Source of the DNA: Tenacibaculum haliotis
GTDB taxonomy: Bacteria > Bacteroidota > Bacteroidia > Flavobacteriales > Flavobacteriaceae
NCBI RefSeq assembly: GCF_025215075.1
Contig: NZ_JAOBTH010000029.1
Location: 310,001 to 374,000, forward strand
Direction: 5' to 3'
DNA length: 64,000 nt
Position numbers and translations under genes: made by a program. Below are positions 1 to 6,967 of this stretch, piece by piece. Position 1 is the first letter of the stretch. Each line of letters opens with the position of its first letter. The notes beneath the pieces were generated by a model, which was given only the letters and a program-made list of their open reading frames with translations, was not told where the DNA came from and ran no database searches.

Positions 1-65
1 GATATCAAGAATACAATGAGCAATTTCCTGAAAGAGAAATGTGTAATTGTGAAGAAACAAAATAA
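1..65 (+). CDS. C-terminal end of an upstream gene (partial)
   Basis: An open frame enters from the left edge (first full codon at position 3) and ends in TAA at 63-65. It encodes about 20 residues ending in ...CNCEETK. The composition (Y, E, Q, C-x-C) looks like ordinary protein, and the stop sits 21 nt before the next start, as in a short operon. The other two frames are less protein-like, but the piece is too short to identify. Confidence 0.35.
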   Translation, partial: YQEYNEQFPEREMCNCEETK

Positions 66-86
66 TAATTTTAAAAACATACAAAG

Positions 87-644
87 ATGAGTACGAGAAT
101 TAAAACATTAAATCCAGAAACAACAACAGGTAAATCCAAAGAATTATTTGATGCCGTTCAAAACAAATTAGGATTTATTCCTAACCTAATTAAAGTATTT
201 GGTAATTCACCAGCAACATTACAAACCTATTTAAGTTTAGGGGAATTAACTGCAAGTGGAAACTTCTCAAATAAATTTAGAGAGCAGTTGGCATTGGCAA
301 TTGCTGAAGAAAACGAATGTAACTATTGTTTATCTGCACATACTGCAATTGGTAAAATGAATGGTTTAACCGATGCTGAAACGGAACAAAACAGACAAGG
401 TTTAGCTACTGATGAAAAAGTACAAGCGGGTTTAAATTTTGCACAAAGTGTTACTAAGAATAGAGGTGTTGTAAGTTCTGATGAAATAGCAGCAGCAAAA
501 ATAGCTGGATATAATGATAGTGATATTTTAGAAATCGTATTAAACGTAGTTTCTAATACATTAACAAACTATGTAAACCATATCGCAAATACAGAAGTTG
601 ATTTTCCAAGTGTAGAAGCTGGTAAGTTTACAGTAAAAGCTTAA
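87..644 (+). CDS. Carboxymuconolactone decarboxylase (AhpD-like) family protein
   Basis: A 185-aa protein of the AhpD/CMD fold, the peroxidase-related group. The redox motif is visible near residue 78 as ECNYCLSAHTAIG: two cysteines spaced C-x-x-C followed by the His that supports the catalytic thiol in this family. The N-terminal LGFIPNLIKVFGNSPATL segment is the usual approach helix. Family members act as alkylhydroperoxidases or thiol-dependent disulfide reductases in the cytoplasm, and the substrate here is unknown. No signal peptide is seen. The ATG at 87 gives the normal family length. The gene probably follows the partial gene at 1-65 and precedes a secreted cupredoxin-like protein 86 nt downstream. 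Confidence 0.85.
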   Translation: MSTRIKTLNPETTTGKSKELFDAVQNKLGFIPNLIKVFGNSPATLQTYLSLGELTASGNFSNKFREQLALAIAEENECNYCLSAHTAIGKMNGLTDAETEQNRQGLATDEKVQAGLNFAQSVTKNRGVVSSDEIAAAKIAGYNDSDILEIVLNVVSNTLTNYVNHIANTEVDFPSVEAGKFTVKA

Positions 645-730
645 TAAAAATTTGAAAAGTTTATTTATGACAAATTAGTTATAGTAAATCTCATTCCTTA
701 AATAAATATATAATTATAAAACCCAATCAA

Positions 731-1093
731 ATGAAACGTATTATCGCAATTTTAGTATTAGCATTAAGTGTTAGTTTTCAAGCAAACGCTCAACAAGCAA
801 AAAAAATATCTTTAGAACAAGTAAAGGGTGAGTTCACTAAAAAATCATTAACATTAAGTGAAGGAACTTATATTTTTGAAATCTCTAATAATAATGTAGG
901 TCACGATGTTGGCTTTGTATTAGCACCTAAAGGAAAAGTAGAAGCAGAAAATCACATTAAAGATGCCTATGTTACTTCTTTGGTAAAAAACAATGCAAAA
1001 TCTACTTCAAAAAAAGTAACCTTAAAAAAAGGTGAATATGTATATTTTTGCCCTTTAAATCCAACACCTCAATATACTTTAACAGTTAAATAA
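731..1093 (+). CDS. Secreted cupredoxin-like protein
   Basis: A 120-aa protein with a clear Sec signal peptide (MKRIIAILVLALSVSFQANA, cleavage before QQAKK). The mature part of about 100 residues is beta-rich, with the cupredoxin-type elements NNNVGHDVGF (His near residue 58) and EYVYFCPLNP (Cys near 107). A type-1 copper site normally needs His, Cys, His and often Met. After the Cys this protein reads PLNPTPQYTLTV with no second His or Met, so normal blue-copper binding is doubtful. A periplasmic location is inferred from the signal. The function is unknown. A perfect hairpin overlaps the stop codon. Confidence 0.7.
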   Translation: MKRIIAILVLALSVSFQANAQQAKKISLEQVKGEFTKKSLTLSEGTYIFEISNNNVGHDVGFVLAPKGKVEAENHIKDAYVTSLVKNNAKSTSKKVTLKKGEYVYFCPLNPTPQYTLTVK

Positions 1094-1110
1094 TTTTCTA
1101 TTTAACTGTT
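1081..1110 (+). terminator. Hairpin at the 3' end of the cupredoxin-like gene
   Basis: Perfect 12-bp arms at 1081-1092 and 1099-1110 enclose a 6-nt loop and include the stop codon. No strong T-tract follows, so it may be an mRNA 3'-end stabiliser as much as a terminator. Confidence 0.5.
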
Positions 1111-1138
1111 AGTTCATAAAAAATCTCACAATTATAAA

Positions 1139-1180
1139 CTGCCCTCAAAAAGTTAGACACTATTTGGGGGTGTTTTTATG
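1139..1180 (+). mobile_element. Remnant of an insertion-sequence end (IS3-like terminus)
   Basis: The stretch reads CTGCCCTCAAAAAGTTAGAC, then an ACTATTTGGGGGTG segment, a T-run and ATG. This pattern, with AAAAGTTAGACA inside the inverted repeat and a G-run after it, resembles the outer end of IS3-family elements found in this phylum. The ATG at 1178 opens only 12 codons before a stop, and no transposase body follows. CCCTCAAA and TTTGGGGG can pair, so a terminator-like hairpin is an alternative reading. The IS assignment is from recollection of such termini, not a search. Confidence 0.3.
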
Positions 1181-1611
1181 AGGAGAAAACTGCCTTTCTT
1201 TAGGATAGGAGAAACTTAAGTTGAGGAATTTTATTTTCTATTATTTTTTTCATTATTTACCTGACAAAGTTAAAACAACTTGTTTTTCTAACGTGGATAA
1301 CATTTCTATCATCCCAAAAAGCATGAGGAAAGACAGCTATTTGTGCACTAAAATCGTCGCTATTTAATAAAGGTTATTTTAATTGAATCGGCTACTCTAT
1401 AGACTTCTTTAGAAATCATTAGTTTAAAAGGGTGGAATAAAACCCATTTTTTGATACGAAAGTTTTTTAAATTATTTCTAATTAGATTGTGAGACTGTAA
1501 TAGCACTAAAAAAAGTAAAACAATACATAAATAACTGCTACGCAAAACTCATTTAATTTTAAGTCAAAAATATTCTTGTATTTGGTTAAAACTAAGGTCA
1601 AAGAATTATTA
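1181..1611. other. Non-coding stretch, nothing recognised
   Basis: About 430 bp of A/T-rich sequence between the IS-end remnant and the tandem repeats. A 61-codon minus-strand frame (1545-1360, TTG start) is present but has no supporting features. I see no promoter with both boxes, no RNA fold of note and no repeat here. Confidence 0.5.
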
Positions 1612-1627
1612 TTTAAAAAACAGGCAT

Positions 1628-1726
1628 AAAAAAAACCCGTAACACACAAGTTAAGGGTTGTTTTTTAAGGGGATGTTATTATTTTAGGGGGGTTATAACA
1701 TATAGGGGTATGTTATACATAACAAC
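1628..1726 (-). ncRNA. Candidate small RNA, copy A (C-rich loops)
   Basis: On the minus strand a -7 box TATATTTG lies at 1738-1731, so transcription should begin near 1726. The transcript would start with a small hairpin (1724-1711, TGTTA/TAACA), then unpaired ACCCCTAT, then a hairpin with perfect 7-bp arms (1701-1673) whose loop carries CCCCCC, then unpaired TCCCC. It ends in a terminator hairpin (1659-1634) followed by eight T. No open frame of note exists inside. The exposed C-runs recall C-rich regulatory RNAs that pair with G-rich ribosome-binding regions, which is inference. It could instead belong to a known Flavobacteria RNA family such as flavo-1, which I cannot check. Confidence 0.55.
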
Positions 1727-1919
1727 ACTACAAATATAGTGTGATATTACAACTAAAACGTTTACATAGGTTAATAAATCGTTTTTTAATTGTATGTATT
1801 TAAAAAAATATTTTTATCATAAAATCAATCACTTTAAGATATCCATGATTCATCTAAACACGACACGTTATTTTTGATGAGATAAAATAGAAGAATCATG
1901 TTCTTTAAAAAACAAGCAT

Positions 1920-2017
1920 AAAAAAAACCCATAACACACAAGTTAAGGGTTGTTTTTTAAGGGGATGTTATTATTTTAGGGGGTTATAACATATAGGGGT
2001 ATGCTATACATAACAAC
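1920..2017 (-). ncRNA. Candidate small RNA, copy B (C-rich loops)
   Basis: Second copy of the unit described at 1628-1726. The -7 box TATATTTG is at 2029-2022, the expected start is near 2017, and the terminator hairpin is at 1951-1926 followed by eight T. Compared with copy A, the 5' hairpin has one change that converts a T-A pair to a T-G wobble. The terminator change falls on an already unpaired position, and the loop C-run is one shorter. All structure is therefore kept. Confidence 0.55.
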
Positions 2018-2089
2018 ACTACAAATATAGTACGGTATTATAACTAAAACGTTTACATAGGTTAATAAATCTTTTTTTAATAAAGAAAA

Positions 2090-2114
2090 ATCCCTTAGTA
2101 ATTCACTAAAGGAT
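2090..2114 (-). terminator. Terminator of the pepP gene
   Basis: Ten-bp arms with one mismatch (ATCCTTTAGT and ACTAAGGGAT on the minus strand) around a 5-nt loop, followed on the minus strand by TTTTTCTTTA. It lies 9 nt past the pepP stop. Confidence 0.8.
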
Positions 2115-2123
2115 TTTAAACTA

Positions 2124-3416
2124 TTACTTATTCATTATATCTTCAATTTCATCTGCATCAATAGGTATATTACGCATTAAGTTAAAAGGATCTCCTTTTT
2201 CTTGAATAACTACATCATCTTCTAAACGAATACCAAAACCTTCGTTAGGTATGTAAATACCAGGTTCAACAGTAAAAACCATATTAGCTTCCATCGGTTG
2301 GTGTAATAATCCGTAATCATGCGTATCTAAGCCCATATGGTGCGAAGTACCGTGCATAAAGTATTTTTTATACGCTGGCCAATTTTTATCTTCATTTTGT
2401 ACATCAGCTTTATCTAATAAGCCTAAACCTAACAATTCTGAAGTCATTAATTTACCCACTTCAACATGATAATCAGCCCAAATAGTTCCTGGCACTAATA
2501 ATTTTGTTGCATCGTTCTTTACACGATTTACAGCCTTATATACTGCTTTTTGTCTGTCAGAAAAACGACCAGAAACAGGAATAGTTCTTGACATATCAGA
2601 AGAATAATTTGCATATTCTGCACCAACATCCATCAAAATTAAATCACCTGCTTTACACTGTTGATTGTTTTCTATATAATGCAATACATTGGCATTGTTA
2701 CCAGAAGCAATAATTGGTGTGTACGCGAATTTTTTAGAGCGATTTCTAATAAACTCATGAATAAATTCAGCTTCAATTTCATATTCCCAAACACCTGGCT
2801 TTACAAAATCTAACACGCGTCTAAAACCTTTTTCGGTAATATCACAGGCTTTTTGTAGCAAGTCTAGTTCTATTGGGTCTTTTAATGAGCGTAAACGTTG
2901 TAAAATAGGATTACTTTTAGCTACCGAATGTGCTGGATATTTTGCTAGTAACCATTTTGTAAAACGAGCTTCTCTTGTTTCTGTTTCTACAGTAGCACGA
3001 TAATGTTCATTCGTATTTATATAAACAGTTTCAGCAAGTGCCATCATTTCTGCGACTACTTTTTCTAAATCTTGCAACCAAAAAACAGTTTTAATACCTG
3101 TTGTTGCTAATGCTTTTTCTTTCGTTAATTTTTCACCTTCCCAAACTGCAATATGCTCATTTGTTTCGCGTAAAAATAACACTTCGCGTAAGTTTTCTTT
3201 CGGACAATTAGGAAACAGTATTAAGATACTTTCTTCCTGATCTACACCACTTAAAAAAAAGATATCGCGATGTTGTTCAAACGGAAGCATACTATCAGCA
3301 CTTACCGGATATACATCATTAGAATTAAAAACAGCTAAACTATTTGGCTTCATTTGCGCCATAAAGTTTTTACGGTTTTTTATAAATAAGTCACGATTTA
3401 TTGTATTGTATTTCAT
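2124..3416 (-). CDS. pepP: Xaa-Pro aminopeptidase (aminopeptidase P)
   Basis: A 430-aa M24B metallopeptidase that removes N-terminal residues preceding proline. The N-terminal creatinase-like domain covers about residues 1-170 and the pita-bread catalytic domain about 180-430. The dinuclear metal ligands can be read in order: D263 in LILMDVGAEY, D274 in SSDMSRTIP, H359 in HGTSHHMGLDTHD, E384 in FTVEPGIYIP and E399 in GIRLEDDVVI. The length and motifs are complete. It is cytoplasmic, with no signal. It is the last gene of a minus-strand series after a Crp-type regulator (74-nt gap), and a -7-like box TATTTTTG can be read just upstream. It has its own terminator. Confidence 0.93.
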   Translation of the reverse strand: MKYNTINRDLFIKNRKNFMAQMKPNSLAVFNSNDVYPVSADSMLPFEQHRDIFFLSGVDQEESILILFPNCPKENLREVLFLRETNEHIAVWEGEKLTKEKALATTGIKTVFWLQDLEKVVAEMMALAETVYINTNEHYRATVETETREARFTKWLLAKYPAHSVAKSNPILQRLRSLKDPIELDLLQKACDITEKGFRRVLDFVKPGVWEYEIEAEFIHEFIRNRSKKFAYTPIIASGNNANVLHYIENNQQCKAGDLILMDVGAEYANYSSDMSRTIPVSGRFSDRQKAVYKAVNRVKNDATKLLVPGTIWADYHVEVGKLMTSELLGLGLLDKADVQNEDKNWPAYKKYFMHGTSHHMGLDTHDYGLLHQPMEANMVFTVEPGIYIPNEGFGIRLEDDVVIQEKGDPFNLMRNIPIDADEIEDIMNK

Positions 3417-3490
3417 AATAAGTTTAATTAAAGTGATAAACGTGCTTCAAAAATAAGAAAAGATACTATGCAAATATTAGCCATTTGGCG

Positions 3491-4060
3491 CTATTTTATA
3501 TTCTTTCGAATTCTACTCATGTGCCTGGTAGAAATTCCTAAAAAAGAAGCTAAGTAATGTAGCGGAACTTCTTGTAATAGCTTAGGTTCGTTTGTTAGTA
3601 GTTTATTGTAGCGTTCTTCTGGACTAAGTGTAAGTAAATCGATGCGATAATCATCAATTAAAAAAATCTGATTTTCAATTAAATTATAATAGAATTGATG
3701 AAAAGCAGCGTTGTTCTCTAACAAATATTTAAAATCATCTACCAAAAGTATTTGTAAATTACAATCGCTTAAAGCTTTAATGTTTTTGCGTGATGGTATT
3801 TTTTGCAGGTAACTTTTTAAGGCAGAAGTACACGAGTTTTTTAAAGCTAAATAGGTGGTTTTTTCTTCTTCGGATATTTCGATAGCGTGTTGTAAAATTC
3901 CACTTTCTATGAAACAAAAGTATTTGCAAACATTCCCTTTTTTAACTAAAAAACTATTTTTAGTTAATGTTAGTGGTTTAAAAAAACTCAAAATCTCAGA
4001 AACTTGACTTTCAAGCTTCTGAGATTTTAATATACTTTCTATGTAAGAAGAAAAATTCAT
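3491..4060 (-). CDS. Crp/Fnr family transcriptional regulator
   Basis: A 189-aa protein with an N-terminal cyclic-nucleotide-binding-type beta-roll (about residues 20-115, FLVKKGNVCKYFCFIESGIL) and a C-terminal DNA-binding end, YLASFLGISTRHMSRIRKNIK. The winged helix is shorter than in E. coli Crp, typical of the large Bacteroidota subgroup annotated simply as Crp/Fnr-like. No Fnr-type cysteine cluster is seen, so oxygen sensing by Fe-S is unlikely. The ligand and targets are unknown. It starts 7 nt after the stop of the RhlE-type helicase gene upstream, so the two are probably co-transcribed. Confidence 0.85.
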   Translation of the reverse strand: MNFSSYIESILKSQKLESQVSEILSFFKPLTLTKNSFLVKKGNVCKYFCFIESGILQHAIEISEEEKTTYLALKNSCTSALKSYLQKIPSRKNIKALSDCNLQILLVDDFKYLLENNAAFHQFYYNLIENQIFLIDDYRIDLLTLSPEERYNKLLTNEPKLLQEVPLHYLASFLGISTRHMSRIRKNIK

Positions 4061-4067
4061 TTAAATT

Positions 4068-5378
4068 TTATCTTCTTCTATTTTTCTTTGGAGCTCCGTC
4101 ACTTCTTCTTGAAGGATCGCTAGGACGAATTCTTTTAGGCTTCCTAGCTCCTTCAGTAGCACCTCTATGAGTAGCGCCTACCCCTTTTTTCTTTCCGTTT
4201 CCAGATTTTTTCTTTTGAGTAGCAGCTCTTTTTGGTCCCGCAGTATCGGTAGGTTCATAACCTTCAATAACTTCGGTCTTTAATTTTTGCTTTAGTATTT
4301 TCTCTATTTCTTTTTGATATTCAGTTTCTTCACTACAAACTAAAGAAATAGCCTCTCCTTTAGCTCCTGCTCTACCAGTTCTACCAATTCTATGTACATA
4401 ATCTTCAGGTACATTTGGCAATTCAAAATTTATAACGTGTGGTAATAACGGAATGTCAATACCACGAGCAGCAATATCAGTAGCTACTAAAACACGAATA
4501 GAGTTACTTTTAAAGTTTGCCAATGCTTTTGTACGTGCACCTTGACTTTTATTTCCATGAATTGCAGCAGCAGAAACCCCTGCTTTTACTAACTTTTCGG
4601 TTAATTTATTAGCTCCGTGTTTGGTTCTTGTAAAAATTAAAACCTGACTCCATTTACCCTCTTTTATTAAATTAATAACAACTTCAGTCTTTTTACCTTT
4701 ATCTACCGCGTAAGCTTTTTGAGAAACTTTATCGGCAGTTGAGTTTTGCGGAGCAGCTTCAACAGAAACGGGATTTCTTAAAATACCTTCTGCTAACCTT
4801 TTAATTTCTTTAGAAAAAGTTGCAGAAAACAGTAAGTTTTGACGCTTTGTAGGCATAAAACTGATGATTTTGTTAATATCTCTAACAAAACCCATATCTA
4901 GCATTCTATCTGCTTCATCTAAAATAAGTACTTCTATTCTTTTAAATGATACTGCTTTTTGATCGTGTAAATCTAATAATCTACCAGGTGTTGCTACTAA
5001 AATATCAACGCCTTGACGCAATGTTTTTATTTGACTTGCCGCTTTTACACCTCCAAAAACTACGGTAGATCTTATATCTAAATATGTACTATATTCTCTT
5101 ACATTATCGTAAACCTGCGCTGCTAATTCTCTAGTTGGTGTTAAAACTAAAGCTCTTACAGGTCTGTATTTTGGGTGTTTTGTTTCTGATAAATATTGTA
5201 AAACAGGTAATGTAAAACCAGCGGTTTTTCCAGTTCCTGTTTGTGCTGAAGCCAATACATCTTTTCCATCTAAAATATGTGGTATTGCTTTTGCTTGTAT
5301 TGGTGATGGGGTATCGTATCCTTTTTCTTTGATGGCTTTTAATAACGCATCAGATAATCCTAAAGATTTAAATGTCAT
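4068..5378 (-). CDS. rhlE: DEAD-box RNA helicase, RhlE-like
   Basis: A 436-aa ATP-dependent RNA helicase. In order: Q motif region ([12 protein letters not shown]), motif [11 protein letters not shown], Ia PTRELAAQ, motif [11 protein letters not shown], motif III FSATFS, and C-domain motif [12 protein letters not shown], then a 70-residue Lys/Arg/Gly-rich tail that usually aids RNA binding. The likely role is remodelling rRNA or mRNA, important at low temperature. I chose the ATG at 5378 (MTFKSLGL), which is the family start; the open frame extends 17 codons further upstream without family resemblance. A Crp-like gene follows 7 nt downstream. Confidence 0.92.
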   Translation of the reverse strand: MTFKSLGLSDALLKAIKEKGYDTPSPIQAKAIPHILDGKDVLASAQTGTGKTAGFTLPVLQYLSETKHPKYRPVRALVLTPTRELAAQVYDNVREYSTYLDIRSTVVFGGVKAASQIKTLRQGVDILVATPGRLLDLHDQKAVSFKRIEVLILDEADRMLDMGFVRDINKIISFMPTKRQNLLFSATFSKEIKRLAEGILRNPVSVEAAPQNSTADKVSQKAYAVDKGKKTEVVINLIKEGKWSQVLIFTRTKHGANKLTEKLVKAGVSAAAIHGNKSQGARTKALANFKSNSIRVLVATDIAARGIDIPLLPHVINFELPNVPEDYVHRIGRTGRAGAKGEAISLVCSEETEYQKEIEKILKQKLKTEVIEGYEPTDTAGPKRAATQKKKSGNGKKKGVGATHRGATEGARKPKRIRPSDPSRRSDGAPKKNRRR

Positions 5379-5465
5379 ATATATTATTTTAGAAACACTA
5401 TTAAAAAGAGTGTTTCTATGAAGATGCAAAGGTACTGCTATTTATTAGGAAGTATCTAAATTAAA

Positions 5466-5487
5466 AAGACGCCTATTAAGACGTCTT
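5466..5487 (-). terminator. Terminator of the small membrane protein gene
   Basis: AAGACG/CGTCTT arms around a 10-nt loop, followed by TTTTTAATTT on the minus strand. It lies between the stop of the 83-aa gene and the helicase gene. Confidence 0.65.
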
Positions 5488-5508
5488 AATTTGTTTAATA
5501 ATTCAAAA

Positions 5509-5760
5509 TTATTTTTTCATTGCACCTTTAATAAGTCCAGCAATAACTAGCAATACTACACCACCAACACCACTCGCAGCAATGTTTCCAATAATGCCCG
5601 AAATATCAATACCTAACATGCCTAATAATTGAGCTCCAAGACCTCCTCCTAAAATTCCTACAACAGAATTCCATAAAGTACCTAATGAGAATTTTTTTAA
5701 TAAAATACCCGCAAGATTACCTCCAATAGCACCACTTAATAAGCTAATAATTAATCCCAT
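5509..5760 (-). CDS. Small glycine-rich membrane protein
   Basis: An 83-aa protein consisting of two or three hydrophobic, glycine-zipper-like segments (SGAIGGNLAGILLKK, VVGILGGGLGAQLLGMLGI, GVGGVVLLVIAGLIKGA) and a basic C-terminus. It resembles in general character the small YeaQ/GlsB-type stress membrane proteins, but I do not recognise a specific family. An inner-membrane location is inferred. It is a single gene with its own -7 box (TATATTTG at 5826-5819) and its own terminator. Confidence 0.7.
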   Translation of the reverse strand: MGLIISLLSGAIGGNLAGILLKKFSLGTLWNSVVGILGGGLGAQLLGMLGIDISGIIGNIAASGVGGVVLLVIAGLIKGAMKK

Positions 5761-5818
5761 GTTTTTTAGTTTTTAATAGTTAATAGAAACTAAAGAAAGT
5801 GAAAAGATATCAATAAAG

Positions 5819-5826
5819 CAAATATA
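5819..5826 (-). promoter_or_regulatory. -7 box for the 83-aa membrane protein
   Basis: An exact TAnnTTTG match (TATATTTG on the minus strand) about 59 nt before the start codon. No clear TTG lies at the -33 distance. Confidence 0.45.
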
Positions 5827-5904
5827 ATCAATAAGTTAAAGTGTCTTTAAGAGATAAACACCCAGTCATTAATAACAGTTTACAGTACTAAATTTATTCG
5901 ATAG

Positions 5905-5925
5905 CTAGGTATAATACCTAGCTTA
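5905..5925 (-). terminator. Hairpin after the rimK-like gene
   Basis: Perfect 9-bp arms (AGCTAGGTA/TACCTAGCT) with a 3-nt loop, 8 nt past the stop. The T-tract is weak, so it is a likely 3'-end hairpin with uncertain termination strength. Confidence 0.5.
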
Positions 5926-5932
5926 ATAAGTT

Positions 5933-6823
5933 TCATGAGTTCTTTAATGAAAAAACATTTTCTAAATATTTAATAATTGCTTTGGCAATATTATCTTTCG
6001 TATACGCTTCGATTCCCTGCAAACCGGGTGTCGAATTAACTTCAATTAGTAAAGAACCTCTTTTTGAACGTATTAAATCAACTCCTGCAATCGGTAAGCT
6101 TAAATATTCTGCAGCTTTTATAGCTATTGATCTTTCTTCTTCAGATAAAGTTACTTTAAAACCACTTCCGCCTTGATGAATATTAGATCGAAAATCATCA
6201 TCTAATCCTTTTCGCTTCATAGACGAAACTACTTTATTGCCAACCACAAATGCACGAATATCCTCGCTATTACTTTCTTGTATAAATTCTTGTAGCAAAA
6301 TGTTTGCATTGGTACTATACATTGTGTCAATAATCGATTTTGCTGATTTTTTACTTTCGGCTAAAATAACACCAGCCCCATGTGTACCTTCTTGTAATTT
6401 TATAATTATTGGTGCTCCACCTAATAAATCTATTTGTTCACCTATGTTTTCTGGATTTACAGAAAATAAAGTATCAGGAATCGGAATATTTTTTCGGTTC
6501 ATAATTTGTAATGTGCGAACCTTATTCTGAGACTGTAAAATACCTAAAGATGTAGCTGTACTATAAACCCCGTTTAATTCAAACTCCTTAACAACTGCTG
6601 CCCCATGACGTGTAGAAGAAGCGCCAATTCTAGGAATTATTACATCAGGAATATCAATAATATTTTCACCTTCGTAAATTATTTCGGGCTTTCCATCAGA
6701 TAATTTAATAGAACATTTTAAGTGATTTATAATTTTAACGGTATGTCCACGGCGATTAGCTTCTTTAAATATTCTTTGGGTTGAATATATTTGATCACTA
6801 ACAGAAAGAATAAAAATAGTCAT
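5933..6823 (-). CDS. rimK: RimK-family ATP-grasp alpha-L-glutamate ligase
   Basis: A 296-aa ATP-grasp enzyme. The N-terminal pre-ATP-grasp domain includes IPDVIIPRIGASSTRHG. The ATP-grasp core contains KLQEGTHGAGV (nucleotide-binding loop), LLQEFI, RAFVVGNKVV and the Mg-binding end LIEVNSTPGLQGIE. RimK adds glutamates to the C-terminus of ribosomal protein S6, and close relatives ligate amino acids to other acceptors, so the substrate is not proven here. The length matches the family (about 300). It is transcribed alone from a TAGATTTG box and is divergent from the propeller exoprotein gene. Confidence 0.88.
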   Translation of the reverse strand: MTIFILSVSDQIYSTQRIFKEANRRGHTVKIINHLKCSIKLSDGKPEIIYEGENIIDIPDVIIPRIGASSTRHGAAVVKEFELNGVYSTATSLGILQSQNKVRTLQIMNRKNIPIPDTLFSVNPENIGEQIDLLGGAPIIIKLQEGTHGAGVILAESKKSAKSIIDTMYSTNANILLQEFIQESNSEDIRAFVVGNKVVSSMKRKGLDDDFRSNIHQGGSGFKVTLSEEERSIAIKAAEYLSLPIAGVDLIRSKRGSLLIEVNSTPGLQGIEAYTKDNIAKAIIKYLENVFSLKNS

Positions 6824-6845
6824 AGCATTTGTGTTCTTAATATTA

Positions 6846-6853
6846 CAAATCTA
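6846..6853 (-). promoter_or_regulatory. -7 box for the rimK-like gene
   Basis: An exact TAnnTTTG match (TAGATTTG, minus strand) 22 nt before the ATG. The -33 position is only T-rich. Confidence 0.5.
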
Positions 6854-6916
6854 ACCTTTTTTTTGAATGAAAAAAGAGGGTTTTAAAAAGCTAAAAACCA
6901 ATATTTTGTTAATTTT

Positions 6917-6947
6917 TTTGATTTCGGATTTACTTGCAGTAATTTCA
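6917..6947 (+). promoter_or_regulatory. Promoter of the propeller exoprotein gene
   Basis: TTTG at 6917-6920, a 19-nt spacer, then TAATTTCA at 6940-6947 (7 of 8 to TAnnTTTG). This is the Bacteroidota sigma-factor arrangement. The ATG follows at 6968. Confidence 0.6.
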
Positions 6948-6967
6948 TCACTTCTAAACAAACAATA

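Larger units (their letters stand above)
1612..2081. repeat. Tandem direct repeat, two ~179-bp copies
   Basis: Copy A is 1612-1790 and copy B is 1904-2081, in the same orientation, separated by 113 bp of unrelated A/T-rich sequence. Aligned by eye they differ by about eight substitutions and one indel (a G-run of six versus five). Identity covers a complete transcription unit on the minus strand: an upstream box, a TATATTTG promoter element, a structured ~98-nt transcript and an intrinsic terminator. The differences cluster between promoter boxes or keep pairing, which suggests a functional duplication and not recent slippage. Confidence 0.85.

Noticed and set aside
1360-1545. 61-codon minus-strand frame with a hydrophobic start in the long intergenic region
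   Set aside because: It needs a TTG start, has no promoter boxes or coding-like neighbours, and its sequence resembles no domain I know. Chance in A/T-rich DNA is more likely.
1612-2081. CRISPR array reading of the tandem repeats
   Set aside because: There are only two units of about 179 bp with a single 113-bp spacer, no short regular repeats and no cas genes nearby.
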